From positions 1-64,000 of the forward strand of contig JAKACM010000003.1 in NCBI GenBank assembly GCA_021821465.1: a DNA stretch of 64,000 nt. The letters are read 5' to 3'. Positions 1-8,135 of this stretch are shown piece by piece. Position numbers and translations under genes: made by a program. The stretch is from Bacillota bacterium. Lineage in GTDB: Bacteria > Bacillota > Sulfobacillia > Sulfobacillales > Sulfobacillaceae. Within the stretch, counting starts at the first letter, position 1. Each line of letters starts with the position of its first letter. The notes under the pieces were generated by a model. That model did no database searches. It saw nothing but the letters and a program-made list of their open reading frames with translations, and had not been told where the DNA came from.

Positions 1-3
1 CGG

Positions 4-1271
4 TCATTCCATCCATTCGGTGCTAATCCAGCCCTTGCCAAACATGTGGTAATGATACCCATCACCACGAAAGTCCTTGACAACAGGCGGGGTGTTCAGG
101 ATCGTCCAGCTATTGGGTGCTGAACCGTTCACCGTATGCCACCGGATTTTGGTGGTCCGCCGGAGCCACTCACTGGCCACCCGCGCGTCCTCGGCGTGCG
201 GGAAGACCTGTTTAGCGAGTTTCCGGGCCGCTTTTTCCAGCGTTTCTGCTTCCCGGGTGATAGCCCGCTGTAAGGCATGTTCTTTCTTCTTGTCGAGGGC
301 ATCGGAATGATAGACAAAGGCCCGGACCGCCTGATCGTACAAGGTCGTGTCGAAGGTCTGAACTGCATAGGTGGCAGACGTTTTCTTGGTGGAGCGTGCT
401 AAGGGGCCTAGAGATTCCCAAGAGCCGCCCCCCGTCCCAGCCTGTTCTTTCAGTCGCTGACACAAGCCAAAGGTCGTCGGCAGACGACCGAGCCAATGCA
501 TCCCAGAACTCGGATTTTCTCTAGCGAGGGCTCCGCCATGAGGGCTGAATCGGCAATATAGTAGCTGCCGGTCCAAAAATCCTCCGGGAAGTCTTTTGCC
601 AGCTGGTTCAGCCACTGCGGATGCCAGGCCTTGTCCGATTGATTGCCGGACAGCATGGTGGCTCCTAACACCTGGCGCTGCTCATCCACGGTTAATCCCG
701 CCATAATTTGGCGCAAATCGGGGCGATGGTCTTTACTGTGGCCCCAGGTGAGTGCCACCGGGGCCGTCGGCCCCGTGTCGGCATTCGGATAATCTCCAAA
801 GAGGGCAAAAGCCGTCGTGTCCGAGTGCAGCATCATGGGTCCGGTTCCCTGGACGGCTTGCATCCGCGGCCCCAACGTCGTCAGCAGGGTCCGCCCGTGA
901 TCGGCCAGGTCCTCCAAGACCCGACCTAAGGCATCATCATTAAACTGATGGGCCGTGATGCCTTGACCCCAGAGCAGAGCCCAGGGCAAGGATTCGGCCC
1001 AGTATTCGACCTGATACAAGGGATTGTGTTGCGTCAACACATTGATGACGAGCATCAAGAGAATCATTCCCGGGGAGATCCGGGAACGGGCCGAATCCCA
1101 TGGCAGGACGGAGTCGACCACAGTCAACCAATTCACGCGGTCCGCCAGGATCCGCGTCACCCACGCAATGCCCGTCTGCGGAAACAGATTGGGATCGCCC
1201 GTCAAATCCACAATCGGTGGTGTCGTGTCTGATGTATTCATACCATCACTATTCGCGAGACAGGAGCCCAA
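4..1271 (-). pseudogene. IS1634/IS4-type transposase, frameshifted and incomplete
   Basis: Two minus-strand frames together read as one DDE transposase. The upstream frame (450-1271) holds an N-terminal domain and a core with QFNDDALGR, LHSDTTAF and YYIADSAL, as in IS1634-like transposases. It breaks after EKIRVLG. The protein resumes in the -1 frame at GMHWLGRLPTTF and runs to a stop at the window edge (4-6). The break lies at a GGG run near 500-510, so loss of one G would explain it. The expected C-terminal catalytic part is missing or lies beyond the window in another frame. The start is uncertain: TTG at 1271 or ATG at 1241. Family assignment rests on motif memory. The element is probably inactive, although a sequencing error in the G-run is also possible. 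Confidence 0.7.
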
Positions 1272-1612
1272 CTCCTTTGAGGAATATTCCGACTATTTAA
1301 ATCCTCAGGATTTCCCTATTTGACATGCGGAGTCTGGGGTATAAGGCCATACGGGTCCACTCCTTCGGTAAATGATAACGTGACACACTGATTTTACCAC
1401 AGAGTAGCCCGTTTTTGGTGTCATGACGCCATTTTTTGCGATCCTTACACGGTGGGGTCAATTTTCCGGAACCTGCCCCGTTCCTCCCCGGGAATCCGCA
1501 TGCGGTCGTGAAATCTTGGGGGAAATTTTTTTGCGGGGGTTCGCCAAGCCCTGTCCCTTCAGGCTTCTACAACAGCGGAAAAGGCTCAGGTAACGAGGTG
1601 AGTCTCTTTTCA
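1272..1612. other. non-coding gap beside the transposase
   Basis: About 340 bases lie between the broken transposase and rpiA. I see no convincing gene; the ORF at 1436-1726 overlaps rpiA antisense and has no ribosome binding site. The stretch should hold the outer end of the insertion element, but I could not identify a terminal inverted repeat by eye because the other end lies outside the window. Confidence 0.3.
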
Positions 1613-2311
1613 TCAGACATGCGGATTTTTGTACTCGACGCTGACATCTATGCCATCACTTTCAATCACAGCATAGACCATGTCTATAAAGAGACCACTT
1701 TCCACGACTCCCGGCAATGCTTTTAATTCGTGGTGCAATGAAGCCGGATCCAAGATCTCTTTGAAGTCGCAATCGAGAATATAATTACCATTGTCGGTGA
1801 CGAAGGGCTGTTGACGATCCCCTAGTCCTCTTAATTGCGCTCGGCATCGTTTCCTTTGAATCCGTGATTGAGTCAGCTCCCAGCCAAAAGGCACCACTTC
1901 CACAGGAAGAAGAAAACGCCCCAAGTGATGAACGCGTTTGGTCTGGTCGATGATGACAAAAAAACGGCAAGCACTCGATGCCACCAATTTTTCTCGCAAA
2001 AGGGCCCCGCCTCCCCCTTTGGTCAACGACCAATCATGAGCTAGCTCATCGGCTCCGTCAATAGCTAAATCCAATTCCTTAACCTCGGCAAACGTCACCA
2101 GAGGAATATGAGCCTTCCGAGCCAGTTCCTCTGTCTGACGAGATGTTCCGATGGCCTGAATATTCAAACCCTCCTCTTGAACTCGTTCTCCCAAGCGGCG
2201 AACGGCCCAAACGGAAGTGGATCCGGTTCCCAACCCTACAACCATGCCGTCCTCCACAAACTGTACTGCCCTTTCGCCAGCCATTTTCTTAGCTTGATCC
2301 AATTTATTCAT
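1613..2311 (-). CDS. rpiA: ribose-5-phosphate isomerase A
   Basis: Cytosolic enzyme that interconverts ribose 5-phosphate and ribulose 5-phosphate in the non-oxidative pentose phosphate pathway. The 232-residue protein has the usual family length. It shows the phosphate-binding GLGTGSTS (about 26-33), DGADE (85-89) and KGGGG (98-102) followed by the putative catalytic Glu at about 107, and later VTDNGNYILD. The ATG at 2311 follows a strong AAGGAGG. It stands alone between the transposase and the GH76-like gene, and zwf in the same window feeds the same pathway. The segment around residues 145-165 (RIQRKRCRAQLRGLGDRQ) is unusually basic for the family, but the flanking conserved blocks are intact. 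Confidence 0.93.
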   Translation of the reverse strand: MNKLDQAKKMAGERAVQFVEDGMVVGLGTGSTSVWAVRRLGERVQEEGLNIQAIGTSRQTEELARKAHIPLVTFAEVKELDLAIDGADELAHDWSLTKGGGGALLREKLVASSACRFFVIIDQTKRVHHLGRFLLPVEVVPFGWELTQSRIQRKRCRAQLRGLGDRQQPFVTDNGNYILDCDFKEILDPASLHHELKALPGVVESGLFIDMVYAVIESDGIDVSVEYKNPHV

Positions 2312-2428
2312 GGGTTTGTGGTTCCTCCTTTCTCATAATGGTCAATGATCTATGACTGCCCAATCGTGTACCAAGAGACTCTCAACCTAACAGTTTTCCG
2401 CTCGGTTTTTCTCCATACGTGCGATATA

Positions 2429-3463
2429 TCACGATGCTATTTGATGCAACAAAGCTAAGGTTTCCACTGAAGATGCGGCATCCCGCAACAAAATTCCGGG
2501 TTTGCGCTCTGATGAAGGCAGGACCAAAGGCTGATCCGTGGATTCAAATCTTTTCCATGATTGACTCATATCCCGCCGATAGGGATCTAAAAGCGGGGAA
2601 AGCATCTCTTGTGAATACCGCCTCGATGCTTTTTCCAAGGCCCGCAGAAGCACGGCATTAAACCAGGGAGTCGCGGGCAAAGAATGACCGGGCAATAATG
2701 CCGGAGCGGATGCCAAAACATCTTGCGCCATGTTATCATAGGCTTCTTTGGGCAATATTTCGGCCATGACCATCACAGCATGCAGCGGCGTCCCCGTGTT
2801 ATAGGTATAGACGGAAGAGTCAATGCGGCGGGTTATCAAATTGTAGTGATCCCGAAAAACTCCTCGGCTATCCCGCATCTGCCAGCACCACTCAATCATC
2901 TTGTCTATCGGGTCTTGTGGTACCGATTCTCCTAGCTGCATAAGCTTAGCACCCAAAAGCGCGGTAGGACCCGCCGAGCACACATGCAATGAACTTTTCG
3001 GGTGCATTCGCCAATATACCCCACCGCTACCGGGGTCATATCCTTCCTTTAAGATGAAACGGTAAATTTTCATTGCATCATCTATCCACAGATTCTGGCC
3101 ACTCATCCTAAAAATATCTATTGCGGCCAAGGCGATCCAAGCATTGTCATCAAAGTAAATATCACCTTTCCACCGTAGTGGCGTGCTCCTAAAGGCTTGA
3201 TGGCGAGAGTCAAAGTAAGTCTCATGCACTTTACGCAAAAACGGCAAGTCCTCCGCCATTTCATCTCGCAAAGAGGGTATATTTTGACATGCAGCGAAAG
3301 CACTCAATAACGCGCCGAAGCTCCAGTTAAAAGCCAAAGGTTTGGTCAACGCCCCGGACGGAACCCGTTCGCAAAATCCGGGAGGGCGCCGTTGAACAAA
3401 AAACCCTAAACAGCGCTTCCAAGCCTTGACTACATTATTGGAATCCCTCCAGGGTTCACTCAC
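2429..3463 (-). CDS. glycoside hydrolase family 76-like protein
   Basis: The 344-residue protein resembles GH76 alpha-1,6-mannanase-type (alpha/alpha)6 barrels: WSFGALLSAF, the acidic pair in FDDNAWIALA (about 105-109), then GGVYWR, and later YTYNTGTPLHA, which matches the usual YNQG/NTG block. The start is GTG at 3463 behind AAAGGAGG. I see no signal peptide or membrane segment, which is odd because characterised GH76 mannanases are mostly secreted. This one may act on an internal or imported glycan. The family call is from motif pattern only and the substrate is unknown. It ends about 115 bases before the rpiA start on the same strand. Confidence 0.7.
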   Translation of the reverse strand: MSEPWRDSNNVVKAWKRCLGFFVQRRPPGFCERVPSGALTKPLAFNWSFGALLSAFAACQNIPSLRDEMAEDLPFLRKVHETYFDSRHQAFRSTPLRWKGDIYFDDNAWIALAAIDIFRMSGQNLWIDDAMKIYRFILKEGYDPGSGGVYWRMHPKSSLHVCSAGPTALLGAKLMQLGESVPQDPIDKMIEWCWQMRDSRGVFRDHYNLITRRIDSSVYTYNTGTPLHAVMVMAEILPKEAYDNMAQDVLASAPALLPGHSLPATPWFNAVLLRALEKASRRYSQEMLSPLLDPYRRDMSQSWKRFESTDQPLVLPSSERKPGILLRDAASSVETLALLHQIAS

Positions 3464-3575
3464 GACATCCTCGCCTCCTTTTACACGATACCTCTTGAGT
3501 CCTATCGGCCTAAGAAAAGAATGTTTCTTTCACCTCTCTTAATCTCTCAATAGCCTTGTCTATCCCCCTAGGTGT

Positions 3576-3977
3576 TTACCACCGAGCTTGCCATAACTGA
3601 AGCTCGCGAGCAAGAGGAGAAAAACCGGCGCGCCGATACACCCGCAAGGCAACGGGATTGTCCGCATACAAAACGGAGAGTTTATGGGCAGATAAACACA
3701 AATGTACTAACGCCTGCACAACTTTAAGCGCATACCCCCGTCCGCGGTAGGAAGGAAGGGTAAAAATGCCGGCAATGAGGGCAGTGACACCGGTAAAGGA
3801 ATCCAAGAACCCCGCCGCCACAATCTGTCTTTGACAAAATATGGCCACGACCAATCCTTGTTCGATTTGTTGACGAAGCACATCGGGCTCGCGAGCAAAA
3901 GGTGTTTTTTCATAAAATCCCTGCACTTTGTCGTAATCCGACAGGCTCACCACTGTCACTGAGTTCGGCCATGTCAC
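3576..3977 (-). CDS. GNAT acetyltransferase domain protein, downstream half of an overlapping pair
   Basis: The 133 residues contain the C-terminal part of a GNAT fold: the acetyl-CoA pyrophosphate loop RGRGYA (about 79-84) preceded by IAGIFTLPSYR, and NPVALRVYRRAGF near the end. The substrate is unknown. The GTG start (3977) overlaps the stop of the upstream ORF in GGTGA, and AAAGGAG sits 11 bases upstream, so coupled reinitiation is possible. The same place carries CAAAAAAAAAGG, where a -1 slip would fuse the two ORFs into one protein of about 240 residues. GNAT proteins with an extra N-terminal domain of about 100 residues are known, so these may be two halves of one protein. Confidence 0.75.
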   Translation of the reverse strand: MTWPNSVTVVSLSDYDKVQGFYEKTPFAREPDVLRQQIEQGLVVAIFCQRQIVAAGFLDSFTGVTALIAGIFTLPSYRGRGYALKVVQALVHLCLSAHKLSVLYADNPVALRVYRRAGFSPLARELQLWQARW

Positions 3978-4297
3978 CTTTTTTTTTGCTCCTTTCTCTT
4001 CTCCATCCTAAACAGGATTTGAAATACCCGCACCTGAGGCTTGCCCGGAAGTGAGAACAAATACGGCTCCAGAACCTCTTGCCGTGCCATAAGGACGCGA
4101 ATTCCCGATTCCGGCCACCGGGAAATCAGTGATCTCACGACACTGGGATCCCGTCCCGCGACAATGAGACGATGATGTCCGGCGACAGTCCACTCATCCA
4201 CGATGGAAGTCGCCCCGAACCCAATAATTTTACGGGAGCGGTTCGGCTTCCATGAATAGCGCTGCACTCCGTAATTTTCCAGCCAATCCTCCAGCAC
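3974..4297 (-). CDS. N-terminal half of a split GNAT-type protein
   Basis: The 107 residues have no motif I can name. The pattern (IIGFGATSIVDEWTVAGHHRLIVAGRD, then VVRSLISRWPE) is a soluble alpha/beta fold like the N-terminal domain seen ahead of some GNAT domains. GTG start at 4297 with AAGGAGGGG four bases before it. It ends in a lysine/arginine-rich tail (MEKRKEQKKR) encoded by an A-rich run and stops within the start of the GNAT ORF. Either it is a separate partner protein or the two ORFs are joined by frameshifting at the A9 run. A single-base deletion or a sequencing error is the plain alternative. Confidence 0.6.
   Translation of the reverse strand: MLEDWLENYGVQRYSWKPNRSRKIIGFGATSIVDEWTVAGHHRLIVAGRDPSVVRSLISRWPESGIRVLMARQEVLEPYLFSLPGKPQVRVFQILFRMEKRKEQKKR
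3977..3996 (-). other. A9 slippery run with upstream SD, possible -1 frameshift site
   Basis: On the coding strand the overlap reads AAAGGAGCAAAAAAAAAGG, then TGA. In the zero frame it is CAA AAA AAA AGG TGA. A -1 slip on A AAA AAA gives AAG GTG ACA and enters the GNAT frame without a gap. An SD-like AAGGAG lies immediately before the run, the same arrangement that stimulates -1 frameshifting in dnaX. Whether slippage happens is inference. Confidence 0.45.
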
Positions 4298-4423
4298 AAC
4301 CCCCTCCTTGTCTCACGAGTTTTGCTGCTCTAAGGTTTGGCCCACTCACCCACGTCCGTGGCTCTTGGGTTTTACGATGATCAGGATATTTTTATTTTAG
4401 CTTCTATTCCGCCTAAATTAGGA

Positions 4424-4429
4424 TATAAT
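4424..4429 (+). promoter_or_regulatory. candidate -10 element for the 84-residue ORF
   Basis: TATAAT stands 48 bases upstream of the ATG at 4477. No good -35 hexamer is visible at 16-18 bases upstream (CTTCTA at 17), so this is a partial promoter match. Confidence 0.4.
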
Positions 4430-4476
4430 ACTAGCACAAGGTCATAATTATCGACTCGTAATTGAGGAGGTTCAGT

Positions 4477-4731
4477 ATGTCTCCCAAGCAAATTGAAGAG
4501 CGCAAACAGCACTTTATTGCTCAGTATGCACAAATTCGGCCCATTCAGGTACACGACGATCATGTTGAGGAAATCTACAAACGGCAATTGATTGCCTTCC
4601 ACACGGGTATATTTCATGGTCTTGTGTCTATTGCCAAAACCGAGGACGACTTCAGACAAGTTCAGCAACAATTGGATACGATTAAAAACCTATTGCCGTA
4701 CTATGACCACCGCCGTCTAGTCAACGCTTGA
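4477..4731 (+). CDS. small uncharacterised soluble protein
   Basis: An 84-residue ORF beginning MSPKQIEERK. I chose the ATG at 4477 because GAGGAGG lies six bases upstream; the ORF-track start 15 bases earlier has no such site. The sequence is charged, looks helical throughout, and has no membrane segment or cysteine. A histidine-rich stretch (VHDDHVEEIY) is notable. I do not recognise the family. It stands alone, divergent from the split GNAT pair, with a TATAAT box upstream. The strong translation signal supports a real gene. Confidence 0.7.
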   Translation: MSPKQIEERKQHFIAQYAQIRPIQVHDDHVEEIYKRQLIAFHTGIFHGLVSIAKTEDDFRQVQQQLDTIKNLLPYYDHRRLVNA

Positions 4732-4941
4732 GAATGTGAATGAGGGTGGGGAGACAAGGCATGTATCTGACACACATAGCCGCACAACTTCAAGGGTCGC
4801 CATTTTTTAAGAAACAACCACAAATTTGAGTGGTGCATCTTCCGCCTTGTTAGCCCTTTCCTTCATCTTAGATCCTCGCACCCAAAGTCAAAGCATGCCT
4901 GAAGAAGACCTCGTTGGCATAACACTGTCACACTCTTGAAT

Positions 4942-5784
4942 TTAGCCCCGGACAATCAGCTTTTGAAGATAGGGGGGCAAGGAGAAAGCCAAGCGGTGAA
5001 TTTCCGGAGTATACCACCTGCATTCACCCGGCAACTCGCGCAAGGGTTTACTGAGATCCGGTCCCATAGAACCCGCAGTAAAGGTAAAAATTCCTCCGGG
5101 ATAGCTCGGAACGCTCGCCCAATAAGTTTGACAGAGCGGAAACTTTCGATGGACATCTTCGGTGACCATGCCTAACACTTCCGGGTTAAAAAATGGTGCG
5201 CCGGTATGTTGTACGTAAACTCCTCCGTCATTTAAGGCCCGTTTGACATCCCTATGAAATTCCGAGGTATAAAGAAACCTTCCGGGACCATCTCCTTCGG
5301 GATCCGTTGAATCAACCAGGATCACGTCGAATTTGTCGGCTTCGGTCGCTTGCGATTGCAAAAAGTTTGCCCCATCGGCAAAAACAATCCTTAGTCTTTC
5401 ATCATTGAAGGCCTCGGTATGGTGTGGAAAGAAGCGACGGGCCACATCCACTACCTCCGGATCAATCTCCACCATCACCACCGATTGAACCTCCGGGAGC
5501 CGCAAAACTTCTCGGGACAGTCCTCCGTCCCCTCCGCCTATAATAAGGACCCTCTTCGGATCCGGATGGGAGAGCAAGGGGACAAGAGCCAACATTTCGT
5601 GATAGATAAACTCGTCTCCCAAGGTTGTTTGCATAATACCGTCAAGAACCAATGCCATTCCGAATTGTTCGGTTTCCAATACTTGAATGTGCTGAAAGGA
5701 TGACTCAACCGAATAGACTTCACGGGTCACTTTCCACTGCAATTTATGCGCCGCCGAAGCCGATTCAACAAACCACAAAGCCAT
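4942..5784 (-). CDS. speE: spermidine synthase (polyamine aminopropyltransferase)
   Basis: Transfers an aminopropyl group from decarboxylated S-adenosylmethionine to putrescine. The 280-residue protein has the family order: N-terminal beta domain with YSVESSFQHIQVLETEQFG, LDGIMQTTLGDEFIYHEML, the nucleotide loop IIGGGDGGLSREVL (about 81-94), VEIDPEVVDVA, FADGANFL, and the catalytic-region DSTDPEGDGPG. The ATG at 5784 has CAGGAGG eight bases upstream, better than the TTG two codons earlier. It is monocistronic here; no speA/speD neighbour is visible. Spermidine synthase versus a related polyamine specificity cannot be told from sequence alone. Confidence 0.92.
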   Translation of the reverse strand: MALWFVESASAAHKLQWKVTREVYSVESSFQHIQVLETEQFGMALVLDGIMQTTLGDEFIYHEMLALVPLLSHPDPKRVLIIGGGDGGLSREVLRLPEVQSVVMVEIDPEVVDVARRFFPHHTEAFNDERLRIVFADGANFLQSQATEADKFDVILVDSTDPEGDGPGRFLYTSEFHRDVKRALNDGGVYVQHTGAPFFNPEVLGMVTEDVHRKFPLCQTYWASVPSYPGGIFTFTAGSMGPDLSKPLRELPGECRWYTPEIHRLAFSLPPYLQKLIVRG

Positions 5785-5917
5785 AATCAAGCCCTCCTGC
5801 TCAATGAGATTAAAGACAATAAGAGTCAGAAATTTAATTATATACCTGAACCACCCTTATTTCCACGTTTGAGAACTAACGAATCCCATGATTTCTTCAA
5901 GAAAATGCTCATTCGGT

Positions 5918-6424
5918 TTAAGGATGGAGAATGCGTTCCATGCGCAGGCAGCCAATGCCATTTTCATCAAGCCATGAATTCGTGATCATAAATCCGGATT
6001 TCTTGAACAGCCTTACGCTGGGAATATTGTAAGTAAAAATTTTGTGGGCCACTAATTTTGGCCAACGCAACTCATTTTTCGCATAACGGACCAGAAGGGA
6101 CAATGTGCGAAATCCCAGCCCTCGGTTGCGATAGCGCTCCTCTCCCAATACGATCGGCAGCATATCCTTTGCCAAAGTCACATCGCCCACCGCCTCCCAT
6201 CTCCCGTCTCGATAGCACTGGACGATGTAAAGCCGGCCATGGTGATTAAGATATCTGTACATATTCTCCAGGCGTTGTCTGTCAAAGGGTTGAGTTTGTG
6301 GCCCTTCGGCGAAATACAGCACGTCACGCCTTTGATACCACGGCAAGGCAAAGTCCACGCCCATATCAAGATGCCATCGCCCAAGGCCAAGATCTTTATC
6401 CACCATATCCACTGTGCCCATCAT
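5918..6424 (-). CDS. GNAT family N-acetyltransferase
   Basis: A 168-residue protein with GNAT features: a beta-strand run YIVQCYRDGRWEAVGDVTLA, the CoA-binding loop RYRNRGLGFRTL (about 97-108), and the C-terminal TYNIPSVRLFKKSGF typical of the RimJ/RimL-like or ribosomal/antibiotic acetyltransferase type. The substrate is unknown. Two adjacent ATG codons serve as start; the upstream GATGAAGG is a weak binding site. It lies upstream of speE on the same strand, about 135 bases away, so co-transcription is possible. Confidence 0.82.
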   Translation of the reverse strand: MMGTVDMVDKDLGLGRWHLDMGVDFALPWYQRRDVLYFAEGPQTQPFDRQRLENMYRYLNHHGRLYIVQCYRDGRWEAVGDVTLAKDMLPIVLGEERYRNRGLGFRTLSLLVRYAKNELRWPKLVAHKIFTYNIPSVRLFKKSGFMITNSWLDENGIGCLRMERILHP

Positions 6425-6648
6425 CCTTCATCTTTGCCCTACTTCTTGGTCAAAGTACAGGTTCAGATCGGTGTTAAGATGTCTTACCGCTACCAGCATA
6501 ACGCACTTTCTTTTTGCTTGATGTGTTTTCTTCTTGGTACCCGTACAAAACAAAGACGACACTTGGGAAAATACCCATTTGGCTCGCATAAAGACCTTTA
6601 GAAAACCCTTCACCGTTTAAAACCGGGCCGTGCAAAAAATGAAAGTAT

Positions 6649-6677
6649 TTGACGAGGTCCGTGACCTTTCGTATAGT
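6649..6677 (+). promoter_or_regulatory. sigma-A type promoter of the methyltransferase gene
   Basis: TTGACG (6649-6654), a 17-base spacer, then TATAGT (6672-6677). The start codon follows 28 bases after the -10 box, with GAGGAGG between. This is the cleanest promoter match I found in the window. Confidence 0.75.
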
Positions 6678-6705
6678 CTAAAAGGTACACTGATGAGGAG
6701 GACTT

Positions 6706-7887
6706 ATGGTCGAAGAACGCCTGTCGCCCGGGTCTCATGATTATGTTGAGTTGTTATTCCACTGGCATCGCTATCAAATGGCCGCAGAATTGGTAAAAGG
6801 GCTTCGCGTGTTGGATCTGGGCATAGGCACTGCTTACGGGTCCAATTATTTAGCAGGCTTTGCTGAACATGTCTTAGGGATCGATATTGATTCTGAGGCT
6901 GTAGAAGCAGCACAATTGCGATACCGTCGTCCCAACTTAAGCTTTGTGGCGGGGGACTTGAACGAGCTTCACTTTGCAGAAGAGAGTTTTGATGCGATCG
7001 TACTCTTTGAAGTTATTGAACACATGCCCAAAAGTCGGCAGGAGTCGATGATCCAAGAAATCCGGCGCATTTTGAAGCCTCACGGTTTTTTCTTGTTATC
7101 GACCCCGGATCATGACCGCACCAAAAACTTCTCGGAGAAAAACCCCTACCATACCGGCGAACTTACGGAAACGGAATTGCAGGGGCTCTTACACAAAAAT
7201 TTTGCTTTTATCGAAATCTATTCCCAGGAAGTGAATGCGGCAAGCATCATTTGGTCCCCGAGCACGACCTCTTTTAACGGGTACGGAGTAAAAGTGCTGA
7301 GCCATGATTCCGTAGCGGCACCTCTTGACAACGATACGCGCCTAACATTAATTGCCCAAGCCAGCAACTCGCCTCTGAAGCATTCCTTGTCTGGCTTTTG
7401 TGTGGAGTATGAACGCCGCATTCTCACTGAATTGTGGGACCAAACGGGACATCTGCAATGGCAACTGGGGAAAAAACAGGAAGAAGAAGACAAGGACCGC
7501 ATTGAAATGGCCACAATGCGTCAAAACCTCGATGAACAGCAGAGCACAATTCGCACTCTAGAAGCCCAATTGGATCAATCCAACCGTGATGTCAGTATTA
7601 TTGCAGACACATTGCTCACAATTCATGAATCCTACCGTAAGCGTCTGGACCGCATTGAAGAATTGGAAGCCACCATTGAAGAATTGGAAGCCAGCGCTCA
7701 GGATTTTACCGGACTCGGGCAACGTGTCGCGGAATTGGAAGAAGAACTGAACGTCGTGTATCAATCCCGGTCTTGGAAACTTGTTAAACGCTACTGGCGA
7801 ACTATGGACAGCCCCGGATTGGGCACAATTCTTAAGGGTATGCGTCGTGTGTTGATAAGTCTTACACATCGCTCTTCAAATTCGTAA
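6706..7887 (+). CDS. SAM-dependent methyltransferase with coiled-coil tail (cell-surface glycan type)
   Basis: Residues about 10-165 form a class I methyltransferase: VLDLGIGTAYGSNYL (SAM loop), GIDIDSEAVEAA, and IVLFEVIEHMPKSRQ, as in UbiE/UbiG-like enzymes. Residues about 255-355 are a long glutamate-rich coiled coil. It ends in VYQSRSWKLVKRYW; an SRSWKLT-like motif often closes coiled coils in polysaccharide-assembly methyl- and glycosyltransferases. Inference: it modifies or caps a surface glycan chain and may measure chain length through the coiled coil. The substrate is unknown. ATG at 6706 behind GAGGAGG and a good promoter; it looks monocistronic. The fused glycosyltransferase at 17.9 kb is a possible functional partner. 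Confidence 0.8.
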   Translation: MVEERLSPGSHDYVELLFHWHRYQMAAELVKGLRVLDLGIGTAYGSNYLAGFAEHVLGIDIDSEAVEAAQLRYRRPNLSFVAGDLNELHFAEESFDAIVLFEVIEHMPKSRQESMIQEIRRILKPHGFFLLSTPDHDRTKNFSEKNPYHTGELTETELQGLLHKNFAFIEIYSQEVNAASIIWSPSTTSFNGYGVKVLSHDSVAAPLDNDTRLTLIAQASNSPLKHSLSGFCVEYERRILTELWDQTGHLQWQLGKKQEEEDKDRIEMATMRQNLDEQQSTIRTLEAQLDQSNRDVSIIADTLLTIHESYRKRLDRIEELEATIEELEASAQDFTGLGQRVAELEEELNVVYQSRSWKLVKRYWRTMDSPGLGTILKGMRRVLISLTHRSSNS

Positions 7888-8074
7888 ACCGATCGTGAGA
7901 TGTCTTGACTCGAGCTCCCAGTTCCGGGATTAATTGCTAATTGTCCCTGTCTGCACTAACCACGCCTCTCTTTACCACGCTGATAATACTCATGCGATAC
8001 ATGTTTTACGATATACGCATGGAATTTGGCGACTCAGGGCATAACCGCAACATCACCAAAGCCCGTTGACGAAA

Positions 8075-8098
8075 TCCAAAATCCTTCAGGATTTTGGA
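8075..8098. terminator. hairpin between the methyltransferase and the lipoprotein gene
   Basis: TCCAAAATCC and GGATTTTGGA form a perfect 10-bp stem with a TTCA loop. On the minus strand it is followed by TTTCG. It lies between two convergent genes, so it may act in both directions, but no long T-tract is present. Confidence 0.55.
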
Positions 8099-8135
8099 GA
8101 AGAAGTACGGACTGATTTAAGTCATTAATCGACAG

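Noticed and set aside
450-615. Programmed -1 frameshift in the transposase
   Set aside because: The G-run break could mimic one, but there is no typical slippery heptamer and the C-terminal part is missing, so decay or a sequencing error is simpler.
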